Assembly (NCBI GenBank): GCA_963931865.1
Contig: OZ007507.1
Location: forward strand, 16,390,681-16,454,680
Reading direction: 5' to 3'
DNA length: 64,000 bases
DNA from: Axinella damicornis
Taxonomy: Eukaryota > Porifera > Demospongiae > Axinellida > Axinellidae
Of this stretch, positions 1 through 12,500 are shown one piece after another. The notes beneath the pieces were generated by a model, which did no database searches, was not told the origin of the DNA, and saw only the letters and a program-made list of their open reading frames with translations. The position numbers and the translations under genes were made by a program. The stretch's first letter is position 1. Each line of letters starts with the position of its first letter.

Positions 1-74
1 ACACCCTAATCGTGTGGATTGCATTTCCACATGACATGAGTTAGTGTGACATGTCCCATTTTAAAGATAATTTC

Positions 75-149
75 CACACACACACACACTCACACAACAC
101 ACACACACACACACTCACACAACACACACACACACACACACACTCACAC

Positions 150-218
<69 letters not shown>
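75..218. repeat. (CA)n microsatellite
   Basis: Nearly pure CA dinucleotides broken by a few CT or AA interruptions. It ends directly at the predicted 3' splice site of the exon at 224, so the CA tract lies in the preceding intron. Confidence 0.97.
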
Positions 219-220
<2 letters not shown>

Positions 221-223
221 CAG

Positions 224-3200
224 GACCCTAACACCATCAGTCATGAAGTAGCACCTACTGGTGAACTGTACGCTCAGCCGGACAAGCCCAAGAAGGGCCG
301 GGGATCCAAGAAGAATCAGCCACCACCACCACCACACACTGAGCAGGAGCTAGCTGACATGTACTCCCAGCCTGACAAGAGCAAGAAACAGCAGAGCCAG
401 GGGGTGAGTGTAGCAGAGCCAGGGGGTGAGTGTAGCAGAGCCAGGGGGTGAGTGTAGCAGAGCCAGGGGGTGAGTGTAGCAGAGTCAGGGGGTGAGTGTA
501 GCAGGGCCAGGGGGTGAGTGTAGCAGAGCCAGGGGGTGAGTGTAGCAGAGCCAGGGGGTGAGTGTAGCAGAGCCAGGGGGTGAGTGTAGCAGAGCCAAGG
601 AGTGAGTATAGCAGAGCCAGGGGGTGAGTGTAGCAGAGCCAGGGGGTGAGTGTAGCAGAGCCAGGGGGTGAGTGTAGCAGAGCCAGGGGGTGAGTGTAGC
701 AGAGCCAAGGGGTGAGTGTAGCAGAGCCAGGGGGTGAGTGTGGCTCGATTTCCTGAGTTAGCATTGCCAAGCATCTTGATTGAATACTTGTTAATGAGTG
801 GGTGTGGTTAGAATCACGAATCGCTTAGGTTGGCTGGGTGAAACTCTGTGTGAAATTTGGAGGATGGAAACCCGAGAAAACTTTATCTAGGGTATTTTTT
901 AAACTAGATTACCCCATTGACAGGATTTATCAAGGCCGACCATCCCATGCCATGACCTCCAGTCTTCATGCATATGGTCAGTCAACACCCTTACCTTCCG
1001 TGTAAAATGCTCCACTGGTTGTGCCTCATAGCGTGTCACTGATTAGGAGGAACACACTGGTCGCCTTCTCATTTCAGTTTCTCTTAGCCACTTGCTATGC
1101 ACAAACAGAGTAGGGGAGGCCTGGTAGATCTGGTCACGTGTGGTGTCAGGTGAGGAGTTAGGTGGGCACACACGGGTGGCGCCTACACAGACAAAAGCCC
1201 ATTATAGAGACCCCAAACATGCTTCAGAGGCAAGCCAGAAATCTCCTGTCCCTCAAACTTCTGGAAGTAAGGCAACAGTATGATCCATTCGCAAACAACC
1301 CACACACTGACCCCTAACCTCTAGAATTTGATGGTATATATGTGCCATGCACAAGATATGTACAAGGTACAGTGATGTGTTCAAGATAGCCTTGTGCCCA
1401 GATTTCCAAGCAAGAATAAAAGAGGCTCCTCCAAGCAGCCTGGGTATGAACCTGTGAATGGAGTAGCTGCATACCTCCCATACTGATCCTTCAAGATGAC
1501 ATGACACAACACAACACCACAGTGAATGATACAGGCATATCTAGCCATGTTCATATTTCCATTGCAGTTTCACTTTATTAGCACTGGCTGTGGCTGGGAT
1601 TTAGTCTCGTTCCCAGACCTTTCATCCAGCACGTATATCGCATATGATACTAAAAGCGGTCTGCACTGGGGTTGGTTGGGTCTGGGACTGGGATTTTGAC
1701 TGTACGTATTCCATGTACTGCCTTGCTCATAGATCATGCATGGCTTGCTTATACTACTGCCTTGCTCTCTGTTCTGCATGTAGAAAGTCATAGTGGATTT
1801 TTGACAGGGTCATTCATTGGCTGTTTAACTGTGTGGTGTTGGGTGGTGATTGTGACTCCAGTCAACAGCTATATACGTATGAAGAGGCTCGATCTGCACA
1901 ATTTAAGCCTATAGTGATTCCCACATAGCTGTAGCAAAGGCTATATAGCTAGGCCGGCTATAGCTGTTTGTTGTTGGTGTGCTTTAATTGGGAATGCTAT
2001 GTACATGTGCTAATGAATATCTGATTTGCTGTTTCTGCTTTGCGAAGGAAATGGCACTTGAATGTTTATCAACATTTCTATAGGTTTCCGCAGCCATAGC
2101 TATATCACAGTTGATCTGACAGGATATAGACTTTGCCCATTTGACAGGATAAACTGTCATGACTGCAGCATTTTACCCTAGAAGGCAAGTGTACTCTGTT
2201 GTTGTTTGCACTGGCTAGCCCTTAACAGGCTGAAGTGGTGTACACGTGCTTGTATGTACCTTACACAATGCCTATTCTCTAGAGGTCAGGTTCCTAATGA
2301 CCTGATATGGTAATTGTGCTGAGCTTTGCAATCAATTGAGTGTGACTATAGTTACATGTTCTGGGTGTGCCGGCTAACCATATTGATATTCATAGCCACT
2401 GGAGAATACAGCGCGCTGACCTCAAAAGGGCGTTGCATGGTTACGGCGGGTGTTGCTAGGAAACTGATTGCGTCACAATGCAGCAAATCGCTTGTGCTGT
2501 TTTGAAACCACGTAAACGCATGTTTTAGTTCCTGTTTGTGGAATGTTGAGATCTGTGGCTTCAGAAATGTAGACTTGTAGTATGGGACTGGGATTTTGTG
2601 TATGCTAGCAGCTGACAATGCTTTTACTATACCAATGAAGGCCCTAGCTGTGTTTGAAGCTTTGCTACCATGTTATAAATGTGGTCTAGGCTTTGTAACT
2701 AGGATAGACCTACTTAGTAGAGATTAGAGAGTATGTGGCTGCAAATTATAGCCAATTTCCCTGCAAGGGTGTAGCTAATAAGTGGACCTTAGTTTGGTGT
2801 ATTTGAGCTCATACATACTCTTAGCTCTCAAAATAGCCTTACAGCCTGATTTGAGTTACAGAATGAAAAAACAACAGATGTATGCCTTCCGTGTGCTGTT
2901 TCGACATGTTTCACAGATCTGTTAATGTAGTTTGATAGGGTGTGCCCAAACCTGATTATACCATCATTGCTGGGTACTGGCAGTTATGCATGCATAGTGT
3001 ATACTGTCCAATACTTCAGCACACGAATATTCACAGCTGGCCCAAACTTTAATATTACACTCCTGGTAGGGGAAAAATTATACCGCGTAAATAAGTACAT
3101 AATCAAACCTCACAGCTCGCAGGAAAGGTCTACAAAGCTTCTGACTACAACACTGTCGTAATCGCTATCATATGCAATGACACAAACGTATAATAATTGT

Positions 3201-6200
3201 GCTGAAACTCACATTGGTGGTGGAGCGCTTTTGTCTTCCCGTCGGCCGCCATTGCTCAAGTGCTCACTTCAACTTTCGTTGGCATTACTGCAGGTCTTAG
3301 GAAAGGCCCATGAAGAAGATTCTGACCACACCATTGTGATTGCCATCGTGCACTGACGCTTATGTTCCAAGACTCACCCAGGTGTGGTGAAGGTGTGTGC
3401 GCTGCAATGCCCTTTGGCCGCCATGCTTGCATAGTCATCACGTCACATGTGCGTTAATTGGAACGAGCCTTGAGCCACCCGCCTTGAACGAGGCTAGCTA
3501 TAGACATGAGTTTGTGCTGGTGGATTCAATCAGAGTCTGCCCAGGTACAGAGACCTCTGTAAAAACCAGGAGTGCTTTTCTACTCGTTAGATATAAAATT
3601 AAGTTACAACATTTCTGGAAATGTCTGGCAAAGCTGATGTAGGAGCCTCAGGTTGTATGGGAAGACAAAGCAGAATCTGGTGTTTGAACCTGCAAGACCT
3701 CCCTGCCATCAAAGGCTTGGAGCCGTTGTTCATTCATTATTTGTCATTGTTTGTGTTGTTATCCTACCCTAACCCTGACCCATTGTCCTTTCATTATGGC
3801 TCCCCTAAACCCAACCTCCTTGATGGCAGACTTGGACACTAGTACCATCCTGGCCAGGTGTATACGGTGGGGACAGTACAGGGAGATCTTGCATGTTGAA
3901 ACGTCTGAACATCAAAGCCCTATGTTGCCTAGATGTGGAATGAATGTAACTGTGGTTTTGCTACTATAAATCCCTGGTACACATCATCCCACATTGGAAC
4001 CCCACAGGATGTTTACTGAGGCTTTGAGTTAGCTTGATGTACCTACAGTTGAGCACCCACAGCCTTGCAAGGCCACAGTAGTAGTTTGTATATGGCTCCC
4101 CAAGCAGTGCTATCATAGTTTCAGTGCATGTGCTCTAAGACCATCATAATACGTGTGGTGATTGTTTGGGGGTTAGGCAACTATGGTTCTGAGCCCTGCA
4201 ATTGTATGTTTACTCCCGAAACCTTACACTTGATGCAGCTTGCACAATCTCGCACACCAACGTACACCTTGAACCTTGGTATGTTGGGAAAGACAAATGT
4301 CTAAGTTAGCCCTAATAGCCCTTTGAGGAAATGATGAGCAGGTTATCAGAATGTCTGAGTCGTGTATCTGGAAGTCGAGGGTGAGTGATGTGTCCATCAG
4401 TCTAAGAGAGGGTGAGTGATGTGTCCGTCAGTCTAAGAGAGGGTGAGTGATGTGTCCGTCAGTCTAAGAGAGGGTGAGTGATGTGTCCGTCAGTCTAAGA
4501 GAGGGTGAGTGATGTGTCCGTCAGTCTAAGAGAGGGTGAGTGATATTTCTGTCATTATTGACTCAGTGCATGGGTCCATTGGCAACAGAGCACTCCATCT
4601 GAGAAGCGCATAGCCAATGGCTGTACCAGCCTTTACCAGCCTTCTCAAGGAAGGCACTGCCCTCCCTGATGGTGATGTAAGCTGTTAATAACTAGCCTCT
4701 GCTGGTGATGAAATCTCAAGTATTACGTGCACTCAGCCGTGTGACATACCAGCGAACACGTCTTGTTTAGTTAACTAAATGGAACAGCAATTTGGCAAAG
4801 TTTATTCACTTTCCAAAACCATTGTGAGGCAACAACAATGTTTTTCCCCCTAAAAGGCAAGTTTCTCTTGATGGACTCAAACAAGCTGAGCTGGTTTACA
4901 CATACAGTAGATGGTAGTATGTACACTGTACATTGTATGTTATACAAACAACCTCAGCTAAGTGCTACATAGCCAAACAACCTCAGCTGTTTACTATGCA
5001 GTATTGTGACTGTGCTATACCTTGCTACTTGTACAATGGATTTTAGTACGTATGTACGTCATAGTTGTGATACTTCAACTTGTGCCATTAGAACGTTATT
5101 TGAGGGTCTAAATCCTGGTGTACTCCAAGCTGCTATTCTGGCCAGTGACACTGTTGCAGCATAGCCTCATTCCCAGGTCCCACCCAGCTTTCCATCGCTT
5201 GCAGTACGGTTAAGTGACGAAAAGCTGGGCTGGGGCCTGAGAACAATGCTAGTCGTGGCAGTAGCCTCAAACCCTGGCGCGGAGGAGGGGGAGAGAGCGC
5301 CTGGTATCCACTGTTTGCGCATGCGCTTAATTTCCCGACATTCCGGGAATCCCGGATAGGACCGTGTCATCCCTGGTTGATGTCAGATATGTGTTCGTAA
5401 CCGTATCACGATCGTAATCTGTAAATAATGCCGTCTTCATGCAAGACTTAGACCAGGCTGTTTTGTACCTTCAGCGACTTGGGTGTGCAGCGTTGATGCT
5501 CGAACCCGAGCAGAGGGCATCTTTGAAGTGAGTATACGAAGAGACTCTGTCTGCGCACTGGTTTTGGTAAATCATTGTGTTATACCGTTCGTGTTTGATG
5601 TGAAGCTTGCCTGAGATGACAGCATAGTCATTGTACTCTCATCCTTCGTGGCTGCGATCATGTCTTCGTGAATTTGTTGTGTGGTACAGACGTCATTATT
5701 CACGCCCGGAAAGTTTTGCCATGTCATCTGCCTAAATCCACATGGTTTTATGGAGTAATTAAGAGCAAGCACAAACAGTGGCTACCAGGCGCTCTCTCCC
5801 CCTCCTCCGTACCTGGATTGAGGCTAGTTGTGGCAGTTGTTGGTTAACAGATGTGTGAAGCCACTCCAGTTAATACCATAGTGTCACTCAAAAGAGCACC
5901 CATGGGTGTTACACCTTGTACGCTCACCAAACAGGGGTGGGTGCAAAATTTCCGCTTTCATCTGTGGTGAAAGTAGAATCTTTTGTGTGTGCTATTCATA
6001 GCACACTCTGAATGGCACATTCAGTCGCATCACATTCTGTTGCCAGTCTTCACATTTCAAAACACTTGGTGGTATCAGCATTATATAAATCCACCATCCA
6101 AGTATTGAGGGAGTGACCCTGGTTGACAATCTGCCACACCCCTAAGTTCAGCTGTCATGATGAATAGGTTGTTGTGTAGCGAGGTCTTGGGAGATCAGTA

Positions 6201-7066
6201 ATGTTCAGAGAAGGCACTGGCAATTATATCAAGAAGTACTTGGCTCTCAACCAATTACTTTTCAAGCCGCCACTTTTATCCATTGTCTCTGGAACACAAA
6301 TGTGGATACCACGGACCACCACTATTGCAGTTTTCTTCCTGTCTGTATGAGTGTATGATGGCAGTATCTGATAGTTGATACTCTATGCCGTAGTGAATGC
6401 ATAGCCTCGTTCCTAGGCCCCTCCCAGCTACATTTTTCATGTGTGTGACGTCAGACAGAAAGACTAGTAGAAAGACTTGAAATTAACATGGGCGCACTGG
6501 GGTTCAGAAGAGCCCAGGTACCAGGTAACATACCACACGTATCTAGCTAGCGGGGGGCAACCGTCATGCACACCAAGTGTTGAATGTGTAGATGGTTGAG
6601 CAACATGCATGTTGCATTCTTGATCTTAAAATTTTTCGATTACATGCCGACGTGAGGAAATGTACCAGGCCCTCCCCACTTATCCGTACTGATAGCAACG
6701 AAAGCTGGGCTGGGGCCTGGGAATGAGGCTAGTAAATGCATGCTCTTGAGCATGATCATGCTAGTTTGCTAGGCTTGTTCCAAGGCCTTTGCAAAAACAG
6801 CACCTGATAGTTTGTCACATAATCTCACCACCACCCAGATCTTCTAACCCTTCCCCTTTCCCTCATCCCCCTCCCCTCCTCCTTCCTTCTGTCCTCTCCC
6901 ACCCACTCTCTCCTCCTACTTCTTCCCTCTCTCTTCCTCCCCCCATTTTCTCTTTCACTCCTCTTCCCTCCTCCAGCTGACGTACACTGAGATCGGGTTC
7001 CAGGCGAGTGGCAAGACCCCTGACTCTCAACCAGGAGTCTTCTACTCCGATGTCAAGCCACACTAG
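224..7066 (+). CDS. 3' end of a gene with a tyrosine-motif cytoplasmic tail (two exons)
   Basis: Two exons are supported: 224-403 and 6977-7066. The first follows a CAG acceptor and ends GGG|GTGAGT. The second follows a long pyrimidine tract plus CTCCAG and ends in TAG. Both join in phase 0. The first encodes 60 residues with two related blocks (ELYAQPDKPKKGRG and ADMYSQPDKSKK) around a proline run, basic and hydrophilic like a receptor cytoplasmic tail. The last encodes 29 residues with LTYTEI and VFYSDV, both fitting the ITIM pattern [ILVS]xYxx[ILV], their tyrosines 20 residues apart. The ectodomain and membrane segment would lie left of the window. Known family logic: phosphorylated ITIMs bind SH2 phosphatases. 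Receptor identity is inference. More exons could lie in the 6.5-kb intron. Confidence 0.6.
391..742 (+). repeat. 22-bp minisatellite, 16 units, each with a splice-donor consensus
   Basis: Exactly 16 head-to-tail 22-bp units with few substitutions. The first overlaps the exon end at 403, and every unit carries GTGAGT at the position of the true donor. The array is therefore an expansion of the exon-intron junction. It gives spurious long frames on the minus strand because the unit is not a multiple of 3 and lacks stops. Confidence 0.97.
743..3115. other. intronic or intergenic DNA, no gene seen
   Basis: No coding exon with convincing splice signals. A short sequence around 2150-2250 (CCCTAGAAGGCAAGT then ACAGGCTGAAG) resembles one near 4850-4910, suggesting an old dispersed repeat. 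Confidence 0.5.
3116..3356 (+). other. tandemly duplicated exon-like segment
   Basis: Two open segments, 3116-3193 and 3294-3356, each follow a CAG acceptor in phase 0 and end in a stop. Their peptides align (LAGKVYKASDYNTVVIAI versus VLGKAHEEDSDHTIVIAI). Downstream flanks also match, ending in TGGCCGCCAT, so roughly 180 bp was duplicated. They could be alternative last exons of a plus-strand gene; no upstream exon is recognised. The peptide family is unknown to me. Confidence 0.35.
4376..4545 (+). repeat. 31-bp minisatellite with GTGAGT in every unit
   Basis: GTGAGT recurs at 4381, 4412, 4443, 4474, 4505 and 4536, an exact 31-bp period. The sequence before the first unit could be an exon ending in a donor (GGAAGTCGAGG|GTGAGT). 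As in the array at 391, the repeat seems to have amplified a donor-like sequence. Confidence 0.93.
5162..5251. mobile_element. internally deleted Mutator-like MITE
   Basis: Only the two inverted ends remain (TAGCCTCATTCCCAGG ... GGCCTGAGAACAATGCTA) around the shared CGCTTGCAGTACGG motif. Flanking 9-mers GTTGCAGCA and GTCGTGGCA match at 6 of 9 bases with transitions only, consistent with an old 9-bp target duplication. Same family as 6402-6731 and 59946-60324. Confidence 0.6.
5439..5527 (+). CDS. possible first coding exon, 29 codons plus 2 nt
   Basis: ATG opens a frame for a hydrophilic, leucine-rich N terminus (MQDLDQAVLYLQRLGCAALM) and ends at a perfect AA|GTGAGT donor. The continuation includes LEPEQRASL, reminiscent of the L..EQ motif before the Walker A of RecQ-type helicases, but that motif is short and the next exon was not found. 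It could also be a chance open frame. Confidence 0.3.
6402..6731. mobile_element. Mutator-like MITE, full copy
   Basis: 330 bp bounded by TAGCC...GGCTA. The long inverted ends match the copy at 59946-60324, and so does the interior (ACCACACGTATCTAGCTAGC near 6531). Flanking 9-mers GTGAATGCA (6393-6401) and GTAAATGCA (6732-6740) match at 8 of 9, as expected for 9-bp Mutator-type target duplications. No coding capacity, so it depends on an autonomous partner. Confidence 0.8.
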
Positions 7067-8150
7067 CGGTGTGGCCACTTGAACTCTAAATACTCATTAG
7101 TAAGAATGTTTACCTGATTGCTTGCTAGGTATATAACGTGTTAATATGCGTATTTTGAGAGCGTGTGTATTATGCACTAAAGCTGTAAGGCTGCTGATGT
7201 AAAGTTTTAGGCTATTGTAGGTTTTCACGTTTGCACATGTACAGCCCCTACCCCCAATTGCTTTTCTTTGCAACATAGTGTGTACAAGTCATGTTATGCT
7301 TTGGGAATAATCCTGTACAAACTATCAAACTATTATATTGTGGTAAAAGGTTAGTCTCAGTCCCAGACCCGCCTCGGAAGTCTGGGAACGAGACTAACCT
7401 TGGGTGTGCTGGTGGGGGGCTAATGATGGGTAAGACTCTGTAATATTATTTCGTCAAGGCTCTGCATGGTGTGATGCAATCACACCACTAGTGAGGTGGG
7501 TGTGGTGTGTCTGCATGATGTGTGGGCATATAATATATAGTCTGGGTCCCAGACCCAACCAATCCCAGTGCAGATCACCTTAATACTGGAAGCGTTTTAT
7601 GCGCTGAACAAGACTAGTGTCAGTACTGTGTGTGTGTGTGAGGGGGGGTCTCTTGCAACGCCACTATCTTATGGTACGTAGCCTTGTGAGCTGAGAGGAA
7701 TTTGCTGTCCAGCCCCACCCCCTGTCCTCATGTATAATCGTTAGTTTGAGTCTATTAGGCTCAAAAATGTAATTCTTCCTTGCTGTACTATTGAGAAAAC
7801 AACTCAATTCATGAAAACACGTACAGTCATGCATGCGTGCATGAGAGTCTGGCACTGTGACTAGTCTTATACTCTTGCTGGATTGGCTACAACACTCATC
7901 CTCACTGCCATCATAAAATTAATGGTCAGATTGTCACTGTCCTCGATCATGCTGGTCACTGTTTGACTCACTTCTCTACAATAAGTATTATTGTTTTCAA
8001 TTGCTGCCAAGTGACAATTCGTGGCTAGCTACACCTCAATTGCTATTCAAATGCGTTTGGCCTACATGACAGGCTGGGCATAATGTTATGCATGGATGGT
8101 TCCATGCGTAATATTATTATGCTCAGCATAACCTTATTTCACTTTCCAGC
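7067..8150. other. 3' flank of the first gene; no second gene seen
   Basis: Likely holds the 3' UTR. A 47-bp near-palindrome at 7351-7397 (TTAGTCTCAGTCCCAGAC ... GTCTGGGAACGAGACTAA) belongs to the TCTCGTTCCCAGAC hairpin sequences seen also near 1600, 38920 and 62436. A TG/G-rich tract lies near 7629-7648. Confidence 0.6.
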
Positions 8151-8434
8151 CCCACCCCCTTGTCTTACATGTAGCATGGTTGCATGGAGATTTCACTGTC
8201 CATGCAGCCCCATGCACCCCCATGCACCCCTTTGCCTTATGGTGTAGGGACAAACTGAGATAGGACTTCACTGTCCACAGTGTCCAGCCCCACCCCTGTC
8301 CTTATGTATAGTCATGACAAGTTGAGGGAACCTCATGCCCTGTCCAGCCCCACCCCTTCTATTTTGTATAGCATGGCCGGGTTGCATGGGGATTTCACTA
8401 TCCATGCAGCCCCACCCTTTGCCCTATGCATACT
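8150..8434 (+). repeat. degenerate tandem array, GTCCAGCCCCACCCCT unit
   Basis: At least four imperfect 60-70-bp units share CCAGCCCCACCCCT, CTTATGTATAGTCATG and GATTTCACTGTCCATGCAG. The same unit, in the same orientation, occurs at about 14404-14755. The mobile element at 8437-14401 therefore appears to sit inside one formerly continuous array. Confidence 0.8.
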
Positions 8435-8825
8435 CAGGGTGGTTAAGGCTGCCTCAAATATGAGACCAAGGACATCTGAACAGTATTTGTGTTTCATTAT
8501 ACTGTGGCAACAACTAGATATGCTTCCAAATGAAACTTGGTAAATAGATTGTACAGTCCTAGCGCTATCAGAAAAATGCGGTTTTGCGTTGTTATGGCAA
8601 CGTCAGCGGATTACATAATCGCTACATTCGGTAAACAACAACAACGTGGCATAAAACCGTAAATGCGGAAATCTAGATGGGTTTAAAGGCGACTTTTGTG
8701 TGCATGGAGGGAAAGATCTAAGTGCATACTCACTTATTCTGCCTGGAGGAAGTACGGAAATGCAGTCCCTGAGAGCTGACGAGCACTTTTATTGTAATTT
8801 TAGGTCGAAATTTCTTGTATACAAG

Positions 8826-9149
8826 TCACAAATGACTTGTTAACTTTCCGAACGTTGATGAGTCTGCTTCCCTCCAGGCACGACTACGTTCTACACTCGT
8901 CCTAGCACAAACAGCGGTAGTTGAAAACGTAGTTGAAGGTGCTCTTCCTTTCCGCATTCCGCGAAACAGTTGCTCGATCGCCACACCTGGGTCCCGTGCG
9001 GCTTCTTCATGAATCAGTACAGATGTAGTGACGTCACGAACAGTGGGCCTCACGAGATTCCCAGCAAAGCGCGCTAAATACGAAGCTATTAGTATTGTTG
9101 TGGTTTTGCCATCACGCTGCCTCGATCGGCTTGCTACTTGTCTGTGCAA
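8826..9149 (-). other. uncertain 107-codon open frame inside the transposon
   Basis: Open minus-strand frame (begins MHRQVASRSRQRDGKTTTIL), GC-richer than its surroundings. An overlapping plus-strand frame is also open here, so coding strand cannot be decided. It contains a CRE-like palindrome TGACGTCA near 9031, compatible with a promoter. No family recognised. Confidence 0.2.
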
Positions 9150-9276
9150 TACCAGCCAGTTCTGCTACAGTATTCAACCTACAGCTATCCACTGAGGAAT
9201 CCTATCACCTCAAGGTTAGATAATCTTGTAATAGGCAAAAGACAAGGCATCATAATTATATTTTTAATAGTTACTG

Positions 9277-9283
<7 letters not shown>

Positions 9284-9312
<29 letters not shown>

Positions 9313-9350
9313 ATGCGTGCGTGTGTGTGTGTGTGCGTGTGTGTGTGTCA
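9284..9350. repeat. (TG)n microsatellite
   Basis: TG dinucleotide run with CATGCGTGCG interruptions, just upstream of the transposase-like gene. Confidence 0.95.
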
Positions 9351-9570
9351 GTGCATGAAGGCAGTATGTAGAATACTAAATGTGTGTAGTGGCTATCAAT
9401 TCCACACTCCACCAACTGAAGCAACCAATTCTGTAGCACCTGTAGTGTGGAATATGTGAATGAGTAGATCACACAAATTCCTTTCCCCTAATTGTCATAC
9501 TGCACACACACAAAACATTACATAACAGTGAAAAGCACTTGAGCGCAATTACCACAGCTGTAGCGGAAAC

Positions 9571-12500
9571 ATGAGCCAAACTATAAACTGCAACTATGCC
9601 AGGACTGCTGTTCGGGCATTCACATGCAAGCAACGCAAATGGAAAAATCATTTGTCAGATGGTGCCATGCAGACGGTACTACACAACTACAACGAAGCCT
9701 TCAAACAATCCCCTAAACTGCAAGCAACTCCTGAAATGGCATGCAGAAGATTCCGGGATATAGCAAACATCTTCAACAGAAAATGGAATCCCGCAAATTC
9801 AAGGCAAAAGTACCTTCAAACATTTTCTACCCACTCTTGGCTAAAGCTCGCAGACCAAGAGAAACAGCAACACACATTGTCCAACTGTGAAGCATGCTCA
9901 CAGATATACCCCGTGTTGAACAAGGCATTCCCAGCAATGAGAAAACGACAGAAATGTAAGCCAAAACAGAAGAGAACACGTGCAGGAGCAAAAAAGAAGT
10001 GCATCAAGATTGTGGTGAAGGATAATGTATCCCCCAAAAGTTTTGTGAAGCAAGTTTCTCAAGAGTTGGACGACACTTGCACAAGAAACTTCGGATTTCA
10101 ATTTGGCACAGTCTTAGAACAGACACCTAGAGCTCCACTCCAGAAGAGACACAACAGTGCGCAAAGACTTCAGGCTAAAAGGCGGATTCTACAAGAAGTT
10201 CGGAACACAGTACAGAAGGAATTGAATGAGAAGGCTACAGACATGGTTATGACCACCCGTACTAGCTGGGGCAATTTTGACAAAATGAGGCACACCCTTG
10301 GTCTTGAAGATAAAATGAAAACTCTGGAACGAAAACGCAAGCGAGATGAAAGCCCACCCTCCGAAAATACACCACCCCAAAAGAAGGTACATGGGTATAC
10401 TGACACCCGCATGCAGTCCTCAGTAGACACACATGCTCTGATTGAAGAAGCAGAAAAGTGGCTGCCCAATGAAACAATTAATTGGTCAGCACTAGCCACC
10501 AAATATGGGCTGTCTACTCCCAATAGGGGTCAGACAGTCAAGGAATTTCTAGCACAAAAAGGCATACCAGCAGCAATGCAATCTCAGCGTCACCACCGAC
10601 AGCCCAGAAGAGGCAAGGCCAAACTGCCAGGTGGGAGGATATCTACCCCAATGTTCAAGCCTGCAAAAGTACAAAAGCATCATGTAAACGAAAAAATTCA
10701 GTCTGGTGACATTACAATCGGAGTACCAATTACTGAATCACAGCACACAACATTCCAAGTGGACAAAGTGAATAAAAAGGTGGTTGAGAAAAGTGTTTCA
10801 ATAGCAGCTCGTCTCATAAGCCTCAAGGAAATCAGAGAGAAGTTACTTAAAAAACACCAAGATATGGGGATTATCAGAGGCTACACAGATGACCAACTTC
10901 TCCAAATGACCAAAGGTGAATTGCAGGCAACATTAGACCACATGAAGGTACAGTACGAGCAACATGCCAACTTGGAGCATTTACAGGCTCAGCTCAAAAC
11001 AACAACCAGACAAAGGTTCTTGAAAATTTGGCACGATCACTCAGCTATTGCTGGACACGGACATATGCTAGTTACTGTGGCAGGAGTTTATGACCCTGGG
11101 TTTTACTTCACCCGACAAGAATTGGCACAGAAAGGCTTGAATATTGATGTTGAAAGGGCAGTTGAACAGCCTGAGATCTACATTCTTGGTCGATCTACTG
11201 CCTCAATTGATGGCCAATCAAAGTTCAACAAGGCTAGGGCAGATGACTTGGAATGCTTAAGCGCGCCCCTTCAAACCAAACAGGGCGTATTGGTGGTTGA
11301 CACCCTCAGGTTTTGTCATGCAGATGGTCCCGCTAGACAGTTTGAGGCAGGAAACAACATTGGAGGTCACTACCCATGTGTTGCATGTGCAGCACACAGC
11401 TCCAAATTCCATGACATTGCCTACTGCTTGCAATCCCAGCAGATTACATATGCTGAGAGAAGAGAATTCGTTCTTGGTGGGGAAGTATGGCAAACCAGCT
11501 CCAAGAAACCGCTAGACAAACTCACCGTTGGTGAACTCAGATCAGAGCTGCATGCCAGAGGAATACCTACTGGAGGAAGAAAGAGGCACGAATTAGATGA
11601 CATTTTCACTACAATGAGAATGGGTATCAACTATTTGCCCCCTCTTCTGCAGCCATATCCCAATCGCTCCTTAACGAGTCTGAACCTTGACTGTTATGAA
11701 ATTGCCCCAACAGAACCACTTCATGACATCAAAGGCCACATTTCACACCTTCTAGAGGAAACCCTTCCAATTATCACTGGAACGCTTCGTGCTGAGGTGC
11801 AGAAGATAATTGACACTGTACTGGACAAAGAAGCCAAAAGATGCTCTGACTACCGAAAGGCAATGCTCCTCATTGTTGGAGCAATGCAACAATACAGTAC
11901 AAGTCAAAAGGTCACCACACTGTTTTCAACGGCAGCTGAGATACAGGAAATATTGTACTCGCGAGAAGACAAAAGAACAGACCAGAGTATTCTCAGGCTA
12001 TACAACTTAGTCTTCATACATGCCAGGCTATGCAACGACCTCTTTCCGAACAAAAGCTGTAAGCTGTACTGCAGTTACTTCCATTCCTTGACATGCCATG
12101 CCCCACAACTATATCGGTTGGTGGCACTTCGCTCCTTGAACACTGAATACCAAGAACGCATGTTCAAACAAGCTAACCTTATCACAAAGGGAACATCTAA
12201 CATGCATCCCAACCACATCATCAAAAACATTCTGGTACGAGTCAGGGTTTCATACAGGATTTTTTGCTGGGAGGGGGACACATGGCAACCCATGCAAGCC
12301 CCACCCCCTCCCATTCCCTCGGCACGTCATATCATACACAGGGTTGTGACCAACTGACATGTTTTGACATGTTCAGATCTGGGTATGTATTAGACTACCT
12401 ACCTCACAACTTATCAGGGGCGGATACAGGATTTATGAAAGGGGGGCACCATATATTAAATGCTGCCGGAGGAAGTGCATAGAGGTGTGTAGTGCTGATC

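Noticed and set aside
41..337. Cys/Val- and His/Thr-rich frames over the CA repeat
   Set aside because: Translation of a dinucleotide repeat; no start context or splice support.
255..774. Two long minus-strand frames opposite the 22-bp array
   Set aside because: Produced by a stop-free tandem repeat; the plus-strand exon explains the flank.
4376..4545. CRISPR-like array
   Set aside because: Units are contiguous with no unique spacers and the DNA is eukaryotic.
6789..7078. Pro/Ser-rich plus frame and its minus-strand partner
   Set aside because: Explained by the pyrimidine tract before the terminal exon at 6977.
8826..9149. A confident 107-residue gene
   Set aside because: Both strands are open, there is no family match, and it sits in the likely promoter region of the transposase-like gene.
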